A stretch of 64,000 nt of DNA from Amblyornis subalaris (taxonomy: Eukaryota; Chordata; Aves; Passeriformes; Ptilonorhynchidae): positions 620,001 to 684,000 of the forward strand of contig JACAXG010000064.1 in NCBI GenBank assembly GCA_018881555.1, given 5' to 3'. Position 1 is the stretch's first letter, and every line of letters begins with the position of its first letter. Of this stretch, positions 1-13,900 are shown piece by piece. The position numbers and the translations under genes were made by a program. The notes under the pieces are model-generated. The model was not told where the DNA came from. It did not search any database and saw only the letters and a list, made by a program, of their open reading frames with translations.

Positions 1-1783
1 GACTATTGAAGGGAGACAGGGGATGTGGCTGCCTGGCATTGGCCCCCTACCCAGCCCCCAAGGCACAGTATCTTTCATCCCTTCTCTTATCTCTTTTGTG
101 ATGTTGCTGTTGTACAGCTGTAATAGCTGTAAAAACTCAAAATAATGTGAACAACTCTGGATGATGCAACTGAAAAGTTATGAAAGCATTTTTGGTAGGT
201 GGAAGAATTTTTTAGATGGTGGCTGTCCAAGTAAATAACTAAAAGAAAGGTTTTAGGGTAGCCAGTCTCCTTCCTTTGCAAAAACTCAAAACAAAAAATG
301 TAGCTACATTTAAACAATAAACGATTTTCAAGCAGCAAGATCAAATGTTTTCTTTTGTAAATCAGAAAGTGAGATGTTCCACTTGAAATACACTTTTCAT
401 TTGTTTGCCTAAAATTATTCTTTGCATTTCTGTCAGTTTTAAAATTACTTCTGGTCAGCCTAAAGACTGCATTCTTCTATGTATGAGCTGCTTGCATTAA
501 AGTGTTGCTTTTNCCACACACTTATTCTTTTAACATACAAGGCTGCAGTTTGGGTGCTCTATGTTTATGAAAACCTAGTGAGCTCTTCTGAATCAGAAGT
601 TACCCTTCATTAAAAAAAATGATATTTTTATTAAATAGCTAAGTGACATTTCAGTTTCAATCAATAACATTGCTGATAAGTACAGAGTTGGTCTATTTGC
701 TGCCTCCTTCCCAACACAAATTTTGCATGAGAAAAAGATGTGTCGCTGGTGACAAAAGAAACAATTTTGTCATTAAGTACTAACCATTTGTGATGGCTCT
801 TAGTATATATCCCACTAAGAAAACACAATTGTGGAGCATACTTTAAAGGCTTACATATTATCTTTTCAAGTTTCAACCTTTTTAGTAACATTAAGTTGCC
901 ATAATCATCACTTGATTTCATAAAATCTCTGTATTGTCAAGACACACAAAGAAGTGCTTTGTCCTTTTATTCTCTGTTTATTCTCCTCTGAGAGGATCTC
1001 AAATTCATCCTCAGGATGGGCACAGTGGTTTCACTGCTGTTGGTGGTTTTTCGCCTTTTGCTACATACACCACCCTCAGGCATTCTCAGTAGTGAGATTG
1101 TTTCCCAACAGGGGGGGAAAAAAAAAGAGAGAGAATATTTAACAAAAATAGTATTTCATGAATTCTGATGAGCTGACTCCAGGATTTCCAGGAATAGAGT
1201 GGTGACCTTTCCACAGCTCAGCATTTTGTCTCTCATAACAACCAGCAGCAGAGGAAGGCGTTACTCCTCTGTATGAAGTGCTACACATTATTGCCCTTAT
1301 AGAAAGAACCTTTTTCAGACTCCAGTGCCATGGCCACAGTCACAGGACCTGATTTAGGCATGTAGGGGTAAAAGGTGTCAGCAACTGGCCACCCTGGCTA
1401 TGGATCTGGATTACTCAGCTCCCAGGAAGTGCAATTCAACACCCCCACAACCCTTCCCCATCTCCTATCCCTGGAAGCGTCCGAGGCCAGGTTGGATGGG
1501 GCTTGGAGCAACCTGGCCTAGTGGAAGGTATCCCTTCCCATGGCAGGGGGGTTGGAACTAGATGGTCTTTAATGTCCCTTGCAACCCAAACCATTCCATG
1601 ATTCCATGATTTCCTGAGATGTGCTATAGCTCCCCTTTATGAGTATCAAGAGCTAAAAGCACTGCCTCCCCATTATAACACACTCTTGCTCCAGTTTCTC
1701 TCAGCCTCAATGTACTCTGAGGCACTTTTCTCATCCCTGTGGCAGGAAAATTAATGTAAAAAGCCTTTCTCTGGCAATCTTAC
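1..1783. other. 3' intron, partial
   Basis: AT-rich intronic sequence downstream of w37. It holds a CR1 tail at 1464-1611 and a short A-rich run near 1117-1130. No further exon with Gly-X-Y repeat and splice sites is seen. Confidence 0.7.
1464..1611 (+). mobile_element. CR1 LINE, 3' tail
   Basis: Runs from the segment equivalent to 'atccctggaagcg' through 'ggcaggggggttgg' to the typical CR1 end, ATTCCATG repeated. It is 5' truncated and lies opposite to the collagen gene. Confidence 0.9.
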
Positions 1784-1963
1784 CCTTGGTCCTGGAAATC
1801 CTGGCTGTCCCGGAGGACCGGGAGGTCCAACTTGCCCAGTGTCTCCTGGGGGCCCGTGGGGGCCCATCAGTCCTGGATGGCCCTTGTGACCAGGTATCCC
1901 AGGATCACCTGGATGTCCCTTTTCTCCTTGAGGGCCTTTTTCGCCTTTGATGCCAGGCTCACC
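1784..1963 (-). CDS. COL22A1: collagen exon w37 (180 bp), most 3' exon in window
   Basis: Twenty perfect triplets, starting [16 protein letters not shown] and ending [15 protein letters not shown], with a histidine-bearing centre ([12 protein letters not shown]). At 180 bp it is more than three times the typical exon here and has no imperfection, so it probably merges several ancestral units by intron loss. The acceptor is TTTTCACTCAG and the donor is AGG|GTAAGA. The reading frame is still open, so the gene continues beyond the left edge. Confidence 0.94.
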
Positions 1964-4900
1964 CTGAGTGAAAAGAACGACATTACCACCACAAGATAAG
2001 AGGCAAACTTCTGATTTCCAAACACAGAGAAACACTAACAGCTGAGCTGGCAAAGTTACTGAGTACAACATCTGGTGCACCACAAATGATCCACAAATTA
2101 TTACTGACGGAGGATGATTAAAGAGAGAGCTGGGAGACTGGGAAGCACTGGCCATGCTTCACTTTTTAATGACCTCTACCCCCAGCCACTAACTCAAAAT
2201 AGCTCTCTTTATTTCAACGTAATGAAATAAGTAGTAATATTCTCCAACTTACCCTCTCTCCTTTGGAGCCAATTTCACCCCGTTTCCCTGGTGTGCCCTG
2301 CAATAAAGTAAAGGTAAACATAAAAGGGCCATCCATAATAACAGTAAATAATAGATCATATGCCTTTGTAATGATTCCTGTGACCTGAGGAAGATTTATT
2401 TCCGTGACATTCCCACAGTTTCCTGGGAGGTCCCCACTTACTCTCAGTTATCGAAAATTAAAGGAAAAAAAAGCATGACAGGCAGGTTGAGGGAGGTGAT
2501 TCTCCCTCTCTACTCCACTTTGGTGAGACCCCACTTGCAGTGTTGCATTCAGCTCTGGTGCCATCAACATAAGAAGGACATGAACCCATTGGAGCAAGTC
2601 CAGAGGAGGCCACAGAGATGCTCAGAGGGCTGGAGCAGCTCTGCTATGGATTCGGGCTGAGACAGCTGGGGCTGTTCAGCCTGAGAAGAGAAGGCTCCAG
2701 GGAGGGTTACAGCCCCTTCCAGTACTAAAAGGGAGTTTATAAAAAAGATGGGGACAAACTTTTTGTCAGAAATTGTAGTGATAGGATAGGTAATGGCTTC
2801 ACAATCAAAGAGGGGAGAATATTTGGTAGAAATTTTTTACTGTGAGGGTGGTGAGGCACTGGCACAGGTTGCCCAGAGAAGCTGTGAATGCCCCATCCCT
2901 GGAACGGTTCAAGGTCAGGTTGAATGGGGTTCTGAACAACCTGCTCTAGTGGAAGGTGTCTCTGCCCATGGCAGGGTGGTGGAAAGAGATGATATTTAAG
3001 ATTCCTTCCAACCCACACCATTCTATGAAAAAAAATTCAGTTTGTTGCAACCCTAGTAACACCCTTGATGTTTTTTTCCCATGACACCAGCCCTACATTG
3101 AAACAACTGGGAATTTCACTTACCTCTTTTCCAGGAGGACCTTTCTCTCCTGGTTCTCCCTAAGACACACAGAAAGTGAATTCAGCGTTGCACTGGAGGA
3201 GTTGGAAGGAAGACTCCACCTAATAACCTTAAGTCTTGCTTTCTGTTAAGAACACAAGTCATTCCTGGATAGACACATCCTACTATTTGGAAAGCATTTT
3301 TTGGTGAATTTGTATCCCATGTAAACATAAAGAACAGGAAGTAATTTCTAACAAACCAGCTGAGGGCAGATATTTCACTGAAAGGGTGTTCCTGCTTTCA
3401 ATACGTTTTGTTGCTTTTTCTTACCAACACTTCCCAAAGCTTCGTACACTTTATATGGTCTTGTTTATCTTAAGGAGCACCAGCATTATACCCATAAGAA
3501 GATTATACCCTGAAGATGTAAATGAAGTAAATTTTGTAGGTAGAAGTACCATCTTGTATTACACCAGCTGGAATAACACACACAGAGACAGTGATAAAGG
3601 AATTTTAATCCTAAGTGCTCACCTGTCTTTCAGAACTATGTTAAATAATCTCAATTTGAATAAGCACCTTCTTAGAGTTATTTTTTATATATTTTTCAAT
3701 TATTTTCTCTGCATTCATAATGTGATAGACAATACAATGTCCATTTTAGTATTTCAGTGAAAAAAAAGTCACTGAGGTCTTGAAGTGCAGATAAAGCAAA
3801 ACAAACATTGAACTAGTTATTGCTGAAATTCTGGCCCCTTTCCCATATCATGAATGGAAAAATTCATCTTTCTAAGTCCATTTGCAGTCAACATACATGA
3901 TCATATCTATAACATGCATGCTGGTGGTGTTTTCCCCATAACCTGGAAACATAACATCTTCAGCTGTGCTAGCATCCATACATGTATCCATGAGGAATGG
4001 AACTAATCACAGATGTGTGTGATCACATCAGCTCCAAATTAGGCTGCATCAGACTCACTCCAGTTTTCCTTAGGGCCTTTTCAGCTTTAAATGGCCACCA
4101 TTGTTGCTGCTTAAAATTAATTTTCCAGAGAAATATTTCTTTCTCCTCTTTTCATCACAAAACCTCCTTTCAAATTATAAAATAAAATGTTAAAAAATAC
4201 AGAAGGAAAAAAGGACCATCCTGTGGAAGATTCAGCTCTGCTAGAGCCACACAAAAATCTTTGAAATCTCATTTTTTGTCACAACAGATCTAGAAATAAA
4301 AAGAATTTACCTAGCATTCACCTTTTCCATCCTTCCAGTGGAATTTAACATGTTTTACTCACCTTGAAAAGTCTAAAGATACTGGACTTTGAGGCTGTGA
4401 TATTGTCATGTGTATAGATATTATTTTAGATCACTTTGGGAGATATATGAATGCTTTAATTGCAATGTACCTCTGTTGCCTGCAACAAAGGAATCTCCCT
4501 CAGAACAGCAAATATTAGAAATACCTGTATGATTTTCAGCACTCACAATTTCCCTATTTAGTCCATCTAAGATGCATGCAGAGGTATAATCTGAGAACAT
4601 AAATACCCATACCTGTATTAAGAAGACTATTGAACCAGTCTGATTAATGCACAAATATCAGGGCTGACTGACAGGTTCCAGCTCCATAAATAAGATTATG
4701 GCTGTTCATCCATATGAAAATTGCTATTTTTGTAATCCATTTTCCTTTGGAAGTAGAATTATATGGCTTCTGGATTTGTCAGATCTCCTGTTTATGCCTT
4801 TTTTTTACCTAACTGAAGATGACCATGTCCCATATTCATCAGTCTAACATTTAAAAGCAGGTAATGAGAGCTATCCATCCCCAGACATACTCACAGGTGG

Positions 4901-7900
4901 TCCTCGAGGTCCTACAAAGCCAGGGAGTCCTGGGCTGCCTGTGTCTCCTTTATTTCCTTTGGGACCCTTAGGAGAGAAATGAGACAGACACTAGCAGCCC
5001 TTTCCCCAACACCTCTTTTCAGAGCTGCATTTACAGATATGCTGGAACTGGGAAATTTTACTGTAGCAGCAGGACTCCCAAAACTGACAAGAAAGAACAG
5101 AGTATTTTAGAAAAGCAGGTTGAAGACACCATGGTTGCATTATTAATAAGCTATGCAGGATCCCTGGGAGAAGATGAAAAGGCAGGGACAATTATGGCAG
5201 GGACAGGAGGTGTGTTCCATGGTTGTTCTGGTGTCACATGGTTCATAAGGGAGTGTTAAGAGTGGAAATGTTGTGATGGGTGATGACAGGGAGACAGTGC
5301 AAGTGGACATACTGCACAAATCCGAGAATACAACCAACAGACAGCTACAGAGCTGATCCTTTGCCTTTATTTCCAGGTTCAATTTATAAAATGTCTGCCT
5401 TTCACTTATCTCTTGTGATATTCTGTCACACTATCCCTTTTCCTTACAGATCGGGGCAGTTTAAATGACAGTTCATGATACAGAACCATTTCACACACAT
5501 TTCTCATGTGGTTTTAGCTCTTATTTTAACCTTTTTGTTCACAAAATTGTCCTCTACTTTTAAATTCAGAATGTAGCTCTTTTTCTTCTTAGAGTAAAAC
5601 TTGTGTAAAATAAGCACCAGTGAGCCTGACAGGCACAAAGCCCAAGGATTTGTGGTATGCAGCTAGCCCTGGACTGTGTTGGTGTGTGCACGCTTAAGCA
5701 CGAGCACTGTGAATTGTGATGGGCACTGTCAAACAGCAAATGCAAAAGGAGAAGGCTCCTGGCAGATTTTACCTTGTGATTACAAGTCAGCAATGGTGAA
5801 GGTGGAAAAAAACCCCATCCTTATTGCCATGATAACCTTCCTCATGTCTCCTTTTTTTTCAAAATAGAAATATAAAATATTGGCTTGTCACACCACACTG
5901 TGAAGGAAATTAGTGCATTTCAAAATAAATGGATTTATGTGCAGCGTGAGGAGATATTTCCCATAATAACCTTTATGAAAAGGAGAAGATTCATTTTAAT
6001 GACAGAGAAAGATAATGATGAGATGACTGTCTGTTCTGCTGACCAACACTGTCTCATTGTTTCCCCTTCCTCATCCATCTGACTTTATCCTTTTTCAATC
6101 TCCTATGTTATTTTTGGACTCTAAATCCTCTGGAGCAAAGGCTGCTGTGGTGCTGTTTGCGCAGGAAGCTGCCTGGTGAGTCCCTGGGTCACTAGCTGAT
6201 CGTATAGGTAACGTGATAACACTATGATGATTAAAATAATAATCCCCACTTGGCATTCACAAGGCATCCCAAAGCCACAGTGACCTGATAAAGACCCAGA
6301 AGGTAAAAAAGCAGTGATAGGAATTGGGAACAAGAGTGTGTGTAACAAAAAGAAGAAAAGAAATTTGAAAAGGCAACAGTGAGGATCCATGGGGTAAGAA
6401 GCAATGGAAGCAGTCCCAGGAATGTAAGAAGAGCTCATGTCAAGGACAAAAAGCTGTGGCACTTTTGACGTAGAAAGACTGTCAGACTGCACCACCCCTA
6501 TTCCACCTGTAACCTGTGAGTTATCACCTCCCCGCACAGAAAGGTGGTGTTTGCTTCTCTGAGACATCCCTGCAGATGCTCAATCAGGGCACAAGTCTGT
6601 GGCGAGGCTGGGGTGGCTTTATGATATTGCAAGGGTCACAAAGAGTGAAGTCCTGTTGCAACTTTTCACATTCCTCCTGCTCTGCCTTTGTTTCCCTATT
6701 AATCCAACAGTCCAGCAAGCTGTACTGTCTCCATAGGCAAAGAGAGGGAAGAGCCCTGCACTGCGATAGATGCTCCTGGACACAAAGGAATATTTGCATG
6801 GATTTGCTGAATTTTGGACAATTTTCAGCAGCAGAACAGAGAAAAAAAAAAAAAAACAAACAAAAAAACCCAAACCACCAGCTCCTCACTCTCCTCCTTA
6901 CAGCTCTTCATTACCAAGCTGTTCTTCCCCACAGAATGGCCTCAGGGGAGTTTCATTCTGCTTCCTGATCTTGGTTTACTGCCTGCTGTCTGCTCTTCCC
7001 CCAAGTGCCTGCGAGGATTTTTCTGCTGTTCCTCGATGGCAGCCTGCCAGCTCCCGGAGGCCCTCTCCTTCCTTGTGACAACTCTCTGCTGGCTGCATGC
7101 TCTCTGCTTGGCAAAATTAAATCTACTGGTGAAGATGAGGCATGCCAATCTTTTTTCCATACTAGGCAATCAATCATTTCCATTTGCTGTGAACACTTAA
7201 CTTTCACTGGGAAAAGTGATGACCGAGCTAGCAACTCAATTCCAGGAATGTAGCCAAACCCCTTCCAAAGTCATGGCCTGCCAGTGATATTCAGATCACA
7301 GATATTCAGACATGGAAGCTTCAGGGATGTTAAATAGTTACATATAGTCCTCTCCACCTATGCTTCATCAATCTCCTCTCCTTGCTGCAGGAGTTTCCCT
7401 CTGTGGTACTTACTGGGATACCTGCTGGGCCAGGTTCTCCTGCAGATCCAGGCAATCCGTTCTTGCCCTGTGTCAAAAGGAAAAAGGTTAGTGAGGTGCC
7501 ACATACCAAAACTAAAAATATCCACCTACATCTACACCAGCAGGGGTTTCTTTAGCCTTGTTCAATCTCCTTTCCTGACAGACTGTGAAGTACCTTATTT
7601 CCAGCTGACCTCACAACTTCTCCACCCCTGATTGTATGGCTGATCTCAGGACAAAAATTGAAATGTGGACCCAAATCCACAGGCTTGAGGAGGACCAAAC
7701 CAGCACTTCTCCTTCTCCTTTCCTTCACCCTTGTCCTTATCATATGCAGCATCCTTCTGGATGGATGAAGCCACCTCCTCTGTCTGCTCCAAGTCACCAG
7801 TGTTCAGACAAAATTCTTTTTAATCATCTCAGGCTTCCCCTTTTTTGGGGAATGTAGAGAAACACTTGTTCTAAAGTCTTGAGGCATTTGATGCTTACTG

Positions 7901-10900
7901 GACACCAGACAACTCAGAATGAGACAAATCTTCCTTTAAGAGGACTCGTTTCTCACTGTTCCTTAACAAAGCAGCTGAGCTGATCATCTACACTGACTAA
8001 AGTTTGGTGAGATGAAGTTCTACACTCTGCTCCTCTCAACTCACCGTGCAGAGGTGTTTTTCTCTGCATCGGAGTTGATCATAAAGACTGAACTTTGTAC
8101 TGTCACTATTCAAAATCATGCCTCACACTCCTTTTTAGAGAAGACACAAAGAAAAGCAAGAGAAACGGATATTTCACCCTCCTACATACAAAACCCCAAG
8201 TATCTTATCTCCAAAGAATACAGCCTAGAGTTATGATAATTTCTCTCTCTTCAAATATTTTTACTCACTGCTGGTGTTGTGCAGGGGCATGACACGATAG
8301 TGAGTGATGCCAGCAGTCCAGGAATAATGAGATGAGTTATGAGATAGACACAGGAGCTCTCCATATGTTCTTGCAGTCTAATCTAAACCCCAGCCCTCCC
8401 AGCTTGGAGGGACCTGCTGCTTCAGCTCTTGGCACTGATGGCTGAGTCAGCATTTTCCCCTGACTACTGATCATGCTGTAGAATCTGTTTCACTGCCAGG
8501 TCCTCCAAGAAGGAAAAGAACTCATTCATTGAAACACATTAAAGATGTGCCTTGGTTCAGCAACAGAGACCTCAATTCAGATTTGATAAGGATTAATTTC
8601 TAAGACAGAATTTTAAGCCCCATGAAATTAATAAAAGCAATTTCTGAGCCACCCCAAATGAGACTTTTAAAAATGTCAGCTAGATTGCTACTTCTCCACT
8701 GAAGCTGTAATGAAATTGTACAGGTGAATATTATCACAACTGGATCTCACATAACTCAACCTGGGCACCCACAGTTAGTGTCTACCTTTGAAAACTGAGA
8801 CCAAGTGAGGAGTGAGACCTTGGAGGCAGGGCTGGAATACCAGCATTTCTGACTCTGTGGTCCTGACAGAATCCATTGAAGTATTCTTCCCACTGAGTCA
8901 GCAACCATCTGTCCACTGCCCTATTATAATTCTTCATCAGTTTCTAGCAATATCATTCTTGTTTGTCTTTCTCAAGGTAGGCAAAGTGTTAAAACATTGT
9001 CTCAATCTTCCTTAACTCTCTTCTTTCAAACCAAAGTTCTGGACTGCAGAATATTCCCACTACACACAATGCCCCATNCCTGGAAGTGTTTGAGGCCAGG
9101 CTGGGTGGGGCTCTGAGCAGCCTGATCTAGTGTGTAGTATCCTTTTCCATGGCAAGGGATTAGAACTCCATTACCTTTAATGTTCCTTCCAATCCAAACA
9201 ATTCTATGAACTATAATGTACCTCNGTAAATGGCTTGTCAGGAGAGAAAACTCACCGGCTGTCCTCGGAGTCCTCGAGGGCCCTGTGGTCCTATGGGACC
9301 AGGATCACCCTGAAAGGAAGAAAAGTGTTCTGGTGAGTGACAAAGATCTGACATGGAGGCAAGTGAACAAATATTTTAATATGTTTCTACTAAATTACAC
9401 TGTTCACATATTAGAGGAAACAGTATTAAAGAAGTCTCCCTGCCCCCTTTCAGTTATTTATGAGGAAGACCAACCCTTTGAATTTTAAACACCTACCACT
9501 GAATGCAGCCTGATTACAGGCAGAAACCATTTTTATCAGGTTATTATCAGATTATCTTAAAGCTGCATTTCTCAGGGGCAAAGATTCTCTATAATTTCTC
9601 AGGAATCGACAAGTCTGTTCTCTCTTCAGGGAGGCTTCAGAGCTGCTTTTATCTTCTCTGAGGGGTTCTTTTAGCTCTTGCTTTGTAGGGCACCATTTAC
9701 AACACTCCAGTTTCCAGTGATTCAAGGGGCTGCAAATGAGAAGTTGCTTCTCCAGGCCCCGTGGCAGGGGCACNTCAGCTGCTGGAACATTGCTCAGCAG
9801 CCGCTGCCGGATCCCGCNTCAGCCGCGCCCTCCCAGGACTTTGTTATGTGACTGCACTCGACACTAATCACGCCAGAGGAACTGTTTGTACCATCTTTCT
9901 TTCCTCTGAGCAGCAGCAACTTATTCCANGGGTATTTCACAGACTGCAGTGGAGCGACACAGTCGGTCAGGTACAGCTGTGGCAGAGGAAGCGTGACAGA
10001 GCCTGGCCTGGTGGGACCCCCAGAGTGAAGCTCTGCTCAGAAATGGGNGCCAGAAGGCAGGTCCATGGCTACCCAGCACAGCCTGGGTTTCACACTATGC
10101 TGCTTCCTCTGCTTTTCCAAAGACATAGCTAACATTTTAGTGTCAGCAGCTGAGCAGTGACAAAGGCCCTCTAATTCTGTTTCCCCTAATGATCTTCGCA
10201 CAAATCATTCCCTGCAGTATTTCACCCTTTATTGCAGTTTCTGTGGCTGTTTCAGGTCAGGGTCACTGTGAATTAAAATTTTCATTTGTCAGGGAGCAGG
10301 AGATTCATTTCTGCTCAAAACGGTGCACTTACATCCTTCCCTGGTGGCCCCTCACGACCAGCAGGACCCGTCACACCTGGCTCCCCCTGCAATTCAGCAA
10401 AAAGGGAAGAGAGGTCAGCTCAAGGTCGAAGTCAGACCAGTATCACCACTATAAGTGGTATGGGGTTTCTGCAATGTGTGATTGAGCTCAGNGAAAACTT
10501 CTCTAAAGCCAACAAGAGCCTCGTTCATCTTATATGACACGCAGCTTATAAAAATAACTCAGAAACATCTCCTGTAAGTGATGCACAAGGCAGGGCTCTG
10601 CTTTCCAGCAGATNATTTGCTACTGCTACTGCAGGCATTGAAAACCACCACCACATTCATGATACAGAAGCTATGATGATGAGGAAGAGATGAGAAACTC
10701 CAGCACTGGATTTTTCAGCTAAGCTTCTGCAAGCAGAGAATTTTATTTCCCTGTAAAAAAAGGCAGAATTAGGTGGAAGAACATTCAGTTTTGTATTCCT
10801 CCTTTTACACCAAGGAGCTCAGAACAGAGTGGAGAACAACTTTTCATGCAGGACTTGAGGCTGGGGTTTTTTAAGAGGCAACTAAGTCAAAGGGACATTT

Positions 10901-13900
10901 CTATTCACATTTCTCTAAGCTTTGTACTTGAACTTATTTTGTACTTCTTCAGCATTTTTGGAGGAGAGCTAGTACTTGTCCAACAAGTCCAGTAGGGTTC
11001 CTCACCTTATCAGCATTTTTACCAGAAGGATGTGGTGTGGACATATCCTTGAGGCTTCCTCACAAAGGGCTATCAGAGGACTCAGCTCTACCAGTGGCCT
11101 CACTGTCCCCAGAATCAGAAGTTCAGCAGAGGGAATGAAGACAGCTGCTGTCATTTTTATGCCATAAATGTGGGCCGTGGAATCGTAATTCAAAACAGCC
11201 ACAGGAAACACTGGCATCATTTTTACCTCCTGCCTCAGAAAGGGCAACTTCAATTCACACAATCTTTCTCCAAAGGATTGTGCATGAGGTACCTGTTACT
11301 TACCCGGGGACCTGGGGGACCTGTATCTCCTCTCTGTCCTTTGAAACCCTACAGAAGAGAATGAAATCAATAATTATCCATCACCCTGATGCATTAAACA
11401 CTAAGAAAACCCTAGCTTGAATGTCTATTTAATAACCTTTCCAGTTTTGCCAAAGGTTACTGGGGCCTGGTCAGCATGGAGCAGCCATGTCCCAGGGAGT
11501 AATTAGGAAGGGCCTCGTCACAGGAAGAGCTTTCCACAGCTCCTTAAGNTGTAAAACCAAAGCTCTGGTCTGTGTGTCCCTGGTGTGACCAGCCAATATA
11601 TTATTTAACCCTAAATTTCACTGTCCACACTCTTTCAGAGAACTTGTAACAGAACACAAGGGCTACAGCTGTGATCTCTGGTGAGGGGTGACATGAGGTT
11701 ATGTGCTTTAACTTCTAGATAAATGATTTACTTTTCTCTAAGTGTGAAGGGTTCAGAAATGTCTGTGTTCTATTTTTGTTGCTTATTTATGGCCATGACT
11801 TATGTTATAGTTATAGTTATATGTTTGCATCAGTAAAGAACCTCATCTGCCCAGCAAATGATTCCTGACTGCAGTACAGGGGATTGAGTACTCGGAGCAG
11901 CACCTACCGGTAATCCTCTGGCACCTTCCCGGCCTGGGAGCCCTTGTTCTCCAGGTTTTCCCTATGGGAAACAATAATCCTCGTGTTAGAGAGAGCCTCA
12001 GGTCCATCTCTCTGCTGTTGAAAACTTCNCACTCTTCTCCCTTAGACATGACATCACTGAGAACTATGATAGCCCAGGGTGTCCCCAGCAGCGCTGGAGT
12101 TTGCAAGGAGGACAGCAGAGACAGACNTTCCCACACACACTTCGACCTGCACTGTCACCTGCACTCTGAGGCATTTTACACCTCTGGACTGGTGCACCTT
12201 TGCAGTGTTGCAGTGTCAGAGGGATTATGCACAGAGCTGCAACAATCCCTAATCAGCACATGCAAAATCAGCCTCTGCACATAGAAATTGGGTGTTTTGG
12301 TGCAAACACAAACTGCCTGCAGCTGCTGTGGAAGGCACTCCTCTACATAGCAGTTGTCCTAATAGCTGGGAACTTGGCTCTTCCCAGAACCACTAAGTCT
12401 CATTTGAAAAGTCACAGAAGGAGGCTGGCAATGCCTGATACTAGGAGCACACTCTTTGTACAACACACACNGTTGCAAGAAATAACATTCACTGCNAAAT
12501 TTATTAACATTTTCTTTTAGCTGACAACTTCATAGCTCAGCTTTTTTCCCTCAGCAAACGCAAATATAGGCTAAGTACAGAAAATCAAGCATAAACCCTC
12601 TAATTCAGGGCAACAGAACTGTCTCAGAGCATTCCAGAAAAAGCTTCTTTAAAGGTGCCTCCTCTAAACTTTTTATGCCCCATAAACTTCTATCAAAAGG
12701 ATGGATCACTAGGTTTAATGTTGCAAGACAACCTTCTTTCTCCTCAGTGTTTAAGGCAGCTGTAAAAGTGGAGTCACTAAGTTTTAGTATATTTATGGTA
12801 CTTGTAAAAGTAAAAGAACCCAGTTTCTTTTCAAGATTGCTCGTGTGACGTGCTTATAAATCGCTCAAGACAATACAGTCCTTCTGGTGTTAAAAACAGA
12901 TGTGAAACAGGCTCCTTGTTCCCCCTAAGGAGTCCATAGATAGGCAGCTCTGAAAACAACAACTGGTAGATGGTTCTGATTGCCTGAGCAAAACAGTTTA
13001 AAATTACGTTACCGGCTCCCCAAGAGATCCTGGTTTGCCATCTTTGCCATCATTCCCAGCAATCCCCTGTAAATGAAATGCAAAACAGGGTATAAGGAAT
13101 CGATAAGGAAGATTGGTGGGGTTTTTGTCAGTGTGACAACTCTGNTCATCATGACATGCTTATGTTTGCCTACACTTCCAAAACCCTCCCTTCTTCTATA
13201 GCTCAGTTGTAAACCTCTCCCTGCCACACCACTGTAACAGCATCAACTGTTTCCCCTTTCCAATATGGCAGGCCTAAGGGCTTTCTCCTTTCCAGCAAGG
13301 TGAGCACTCCAACAATCTTAAATCAGGATTCTAAAACCAGCTGTTACAAATCATTATAACGCCATTATCTTCATTTGGGTAAGCTACCTGGCAGTAGAAT
13401 TTTCTCTGGCTCTATCCTTATGACAGATTTAAAAACTCCCAAAATGTCGTACTATTACATTTTCCAGAAAAGAGGCATCTATGCCCAACATGCATTTGAA
13501 CTTGAGTCAGTGCAAAGGAATCATTTTGACTGTGGATTCAAAGTCAGTGTCCCAGTCTCCGAATTTTTGTGCCCCAACACTGCAGTTATTAGTTGACTTT
13601 TGTGCTCTGTATGAGTATTTCTTCCAANGAGAAGACAGATAAGGAACAGACCTGATTCACATTGGTAAATAACATTTTATTTTAAAGTGATCAAATATAG
13701 CATCCACCCTGTCCTGGACCAAGGACATTGCATCAGCATGACACACACCATTACAGACCATGCAGGGCTTTCANAGCCCCTCGGAAGTGTCACCTCTTTG
13801 TTTTACACACCTATGTGTGTATGAATAGTTTAATGTTCTGAATTAGAAGGAGCTTAATCACACTCACTGGAAGTCCAGGCAGCCCTGGTGGGCCCTGTGG

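Larger units (their letters stand above)
9310..13867. other. introns around w28-w31
   Basis: Five introns of 0.56-1.05 kb separating w27 to w32. Only single-copy-looking sequence is seen between the exons listed. A run of TTATAG-like units lies at 11800-11822. Confidence 0.55.

Noticed and set aside
1136..1330. Minus-strand open stretch containing IPGNPGV near a stop, as a possible terminal collagen exon
   Set aside because: Only two collagen-like triplets, no acceptor in phase 0, and no similarity to FACIT C-terminal domains; most likely chance.
2410..2450. Collagen-like words on either strand (TTTCCTGGGAGGTCC) near w36
   Set aside because: No continuous Gly-X-Y frame and no paired splice sites.
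6121..7253. Overlapping open frames of 80-150 codons on both strands
   Set aside because: They overlap on opposite strands in an intron, contain low-complexity A-rich sequence, and show no family resemblance.
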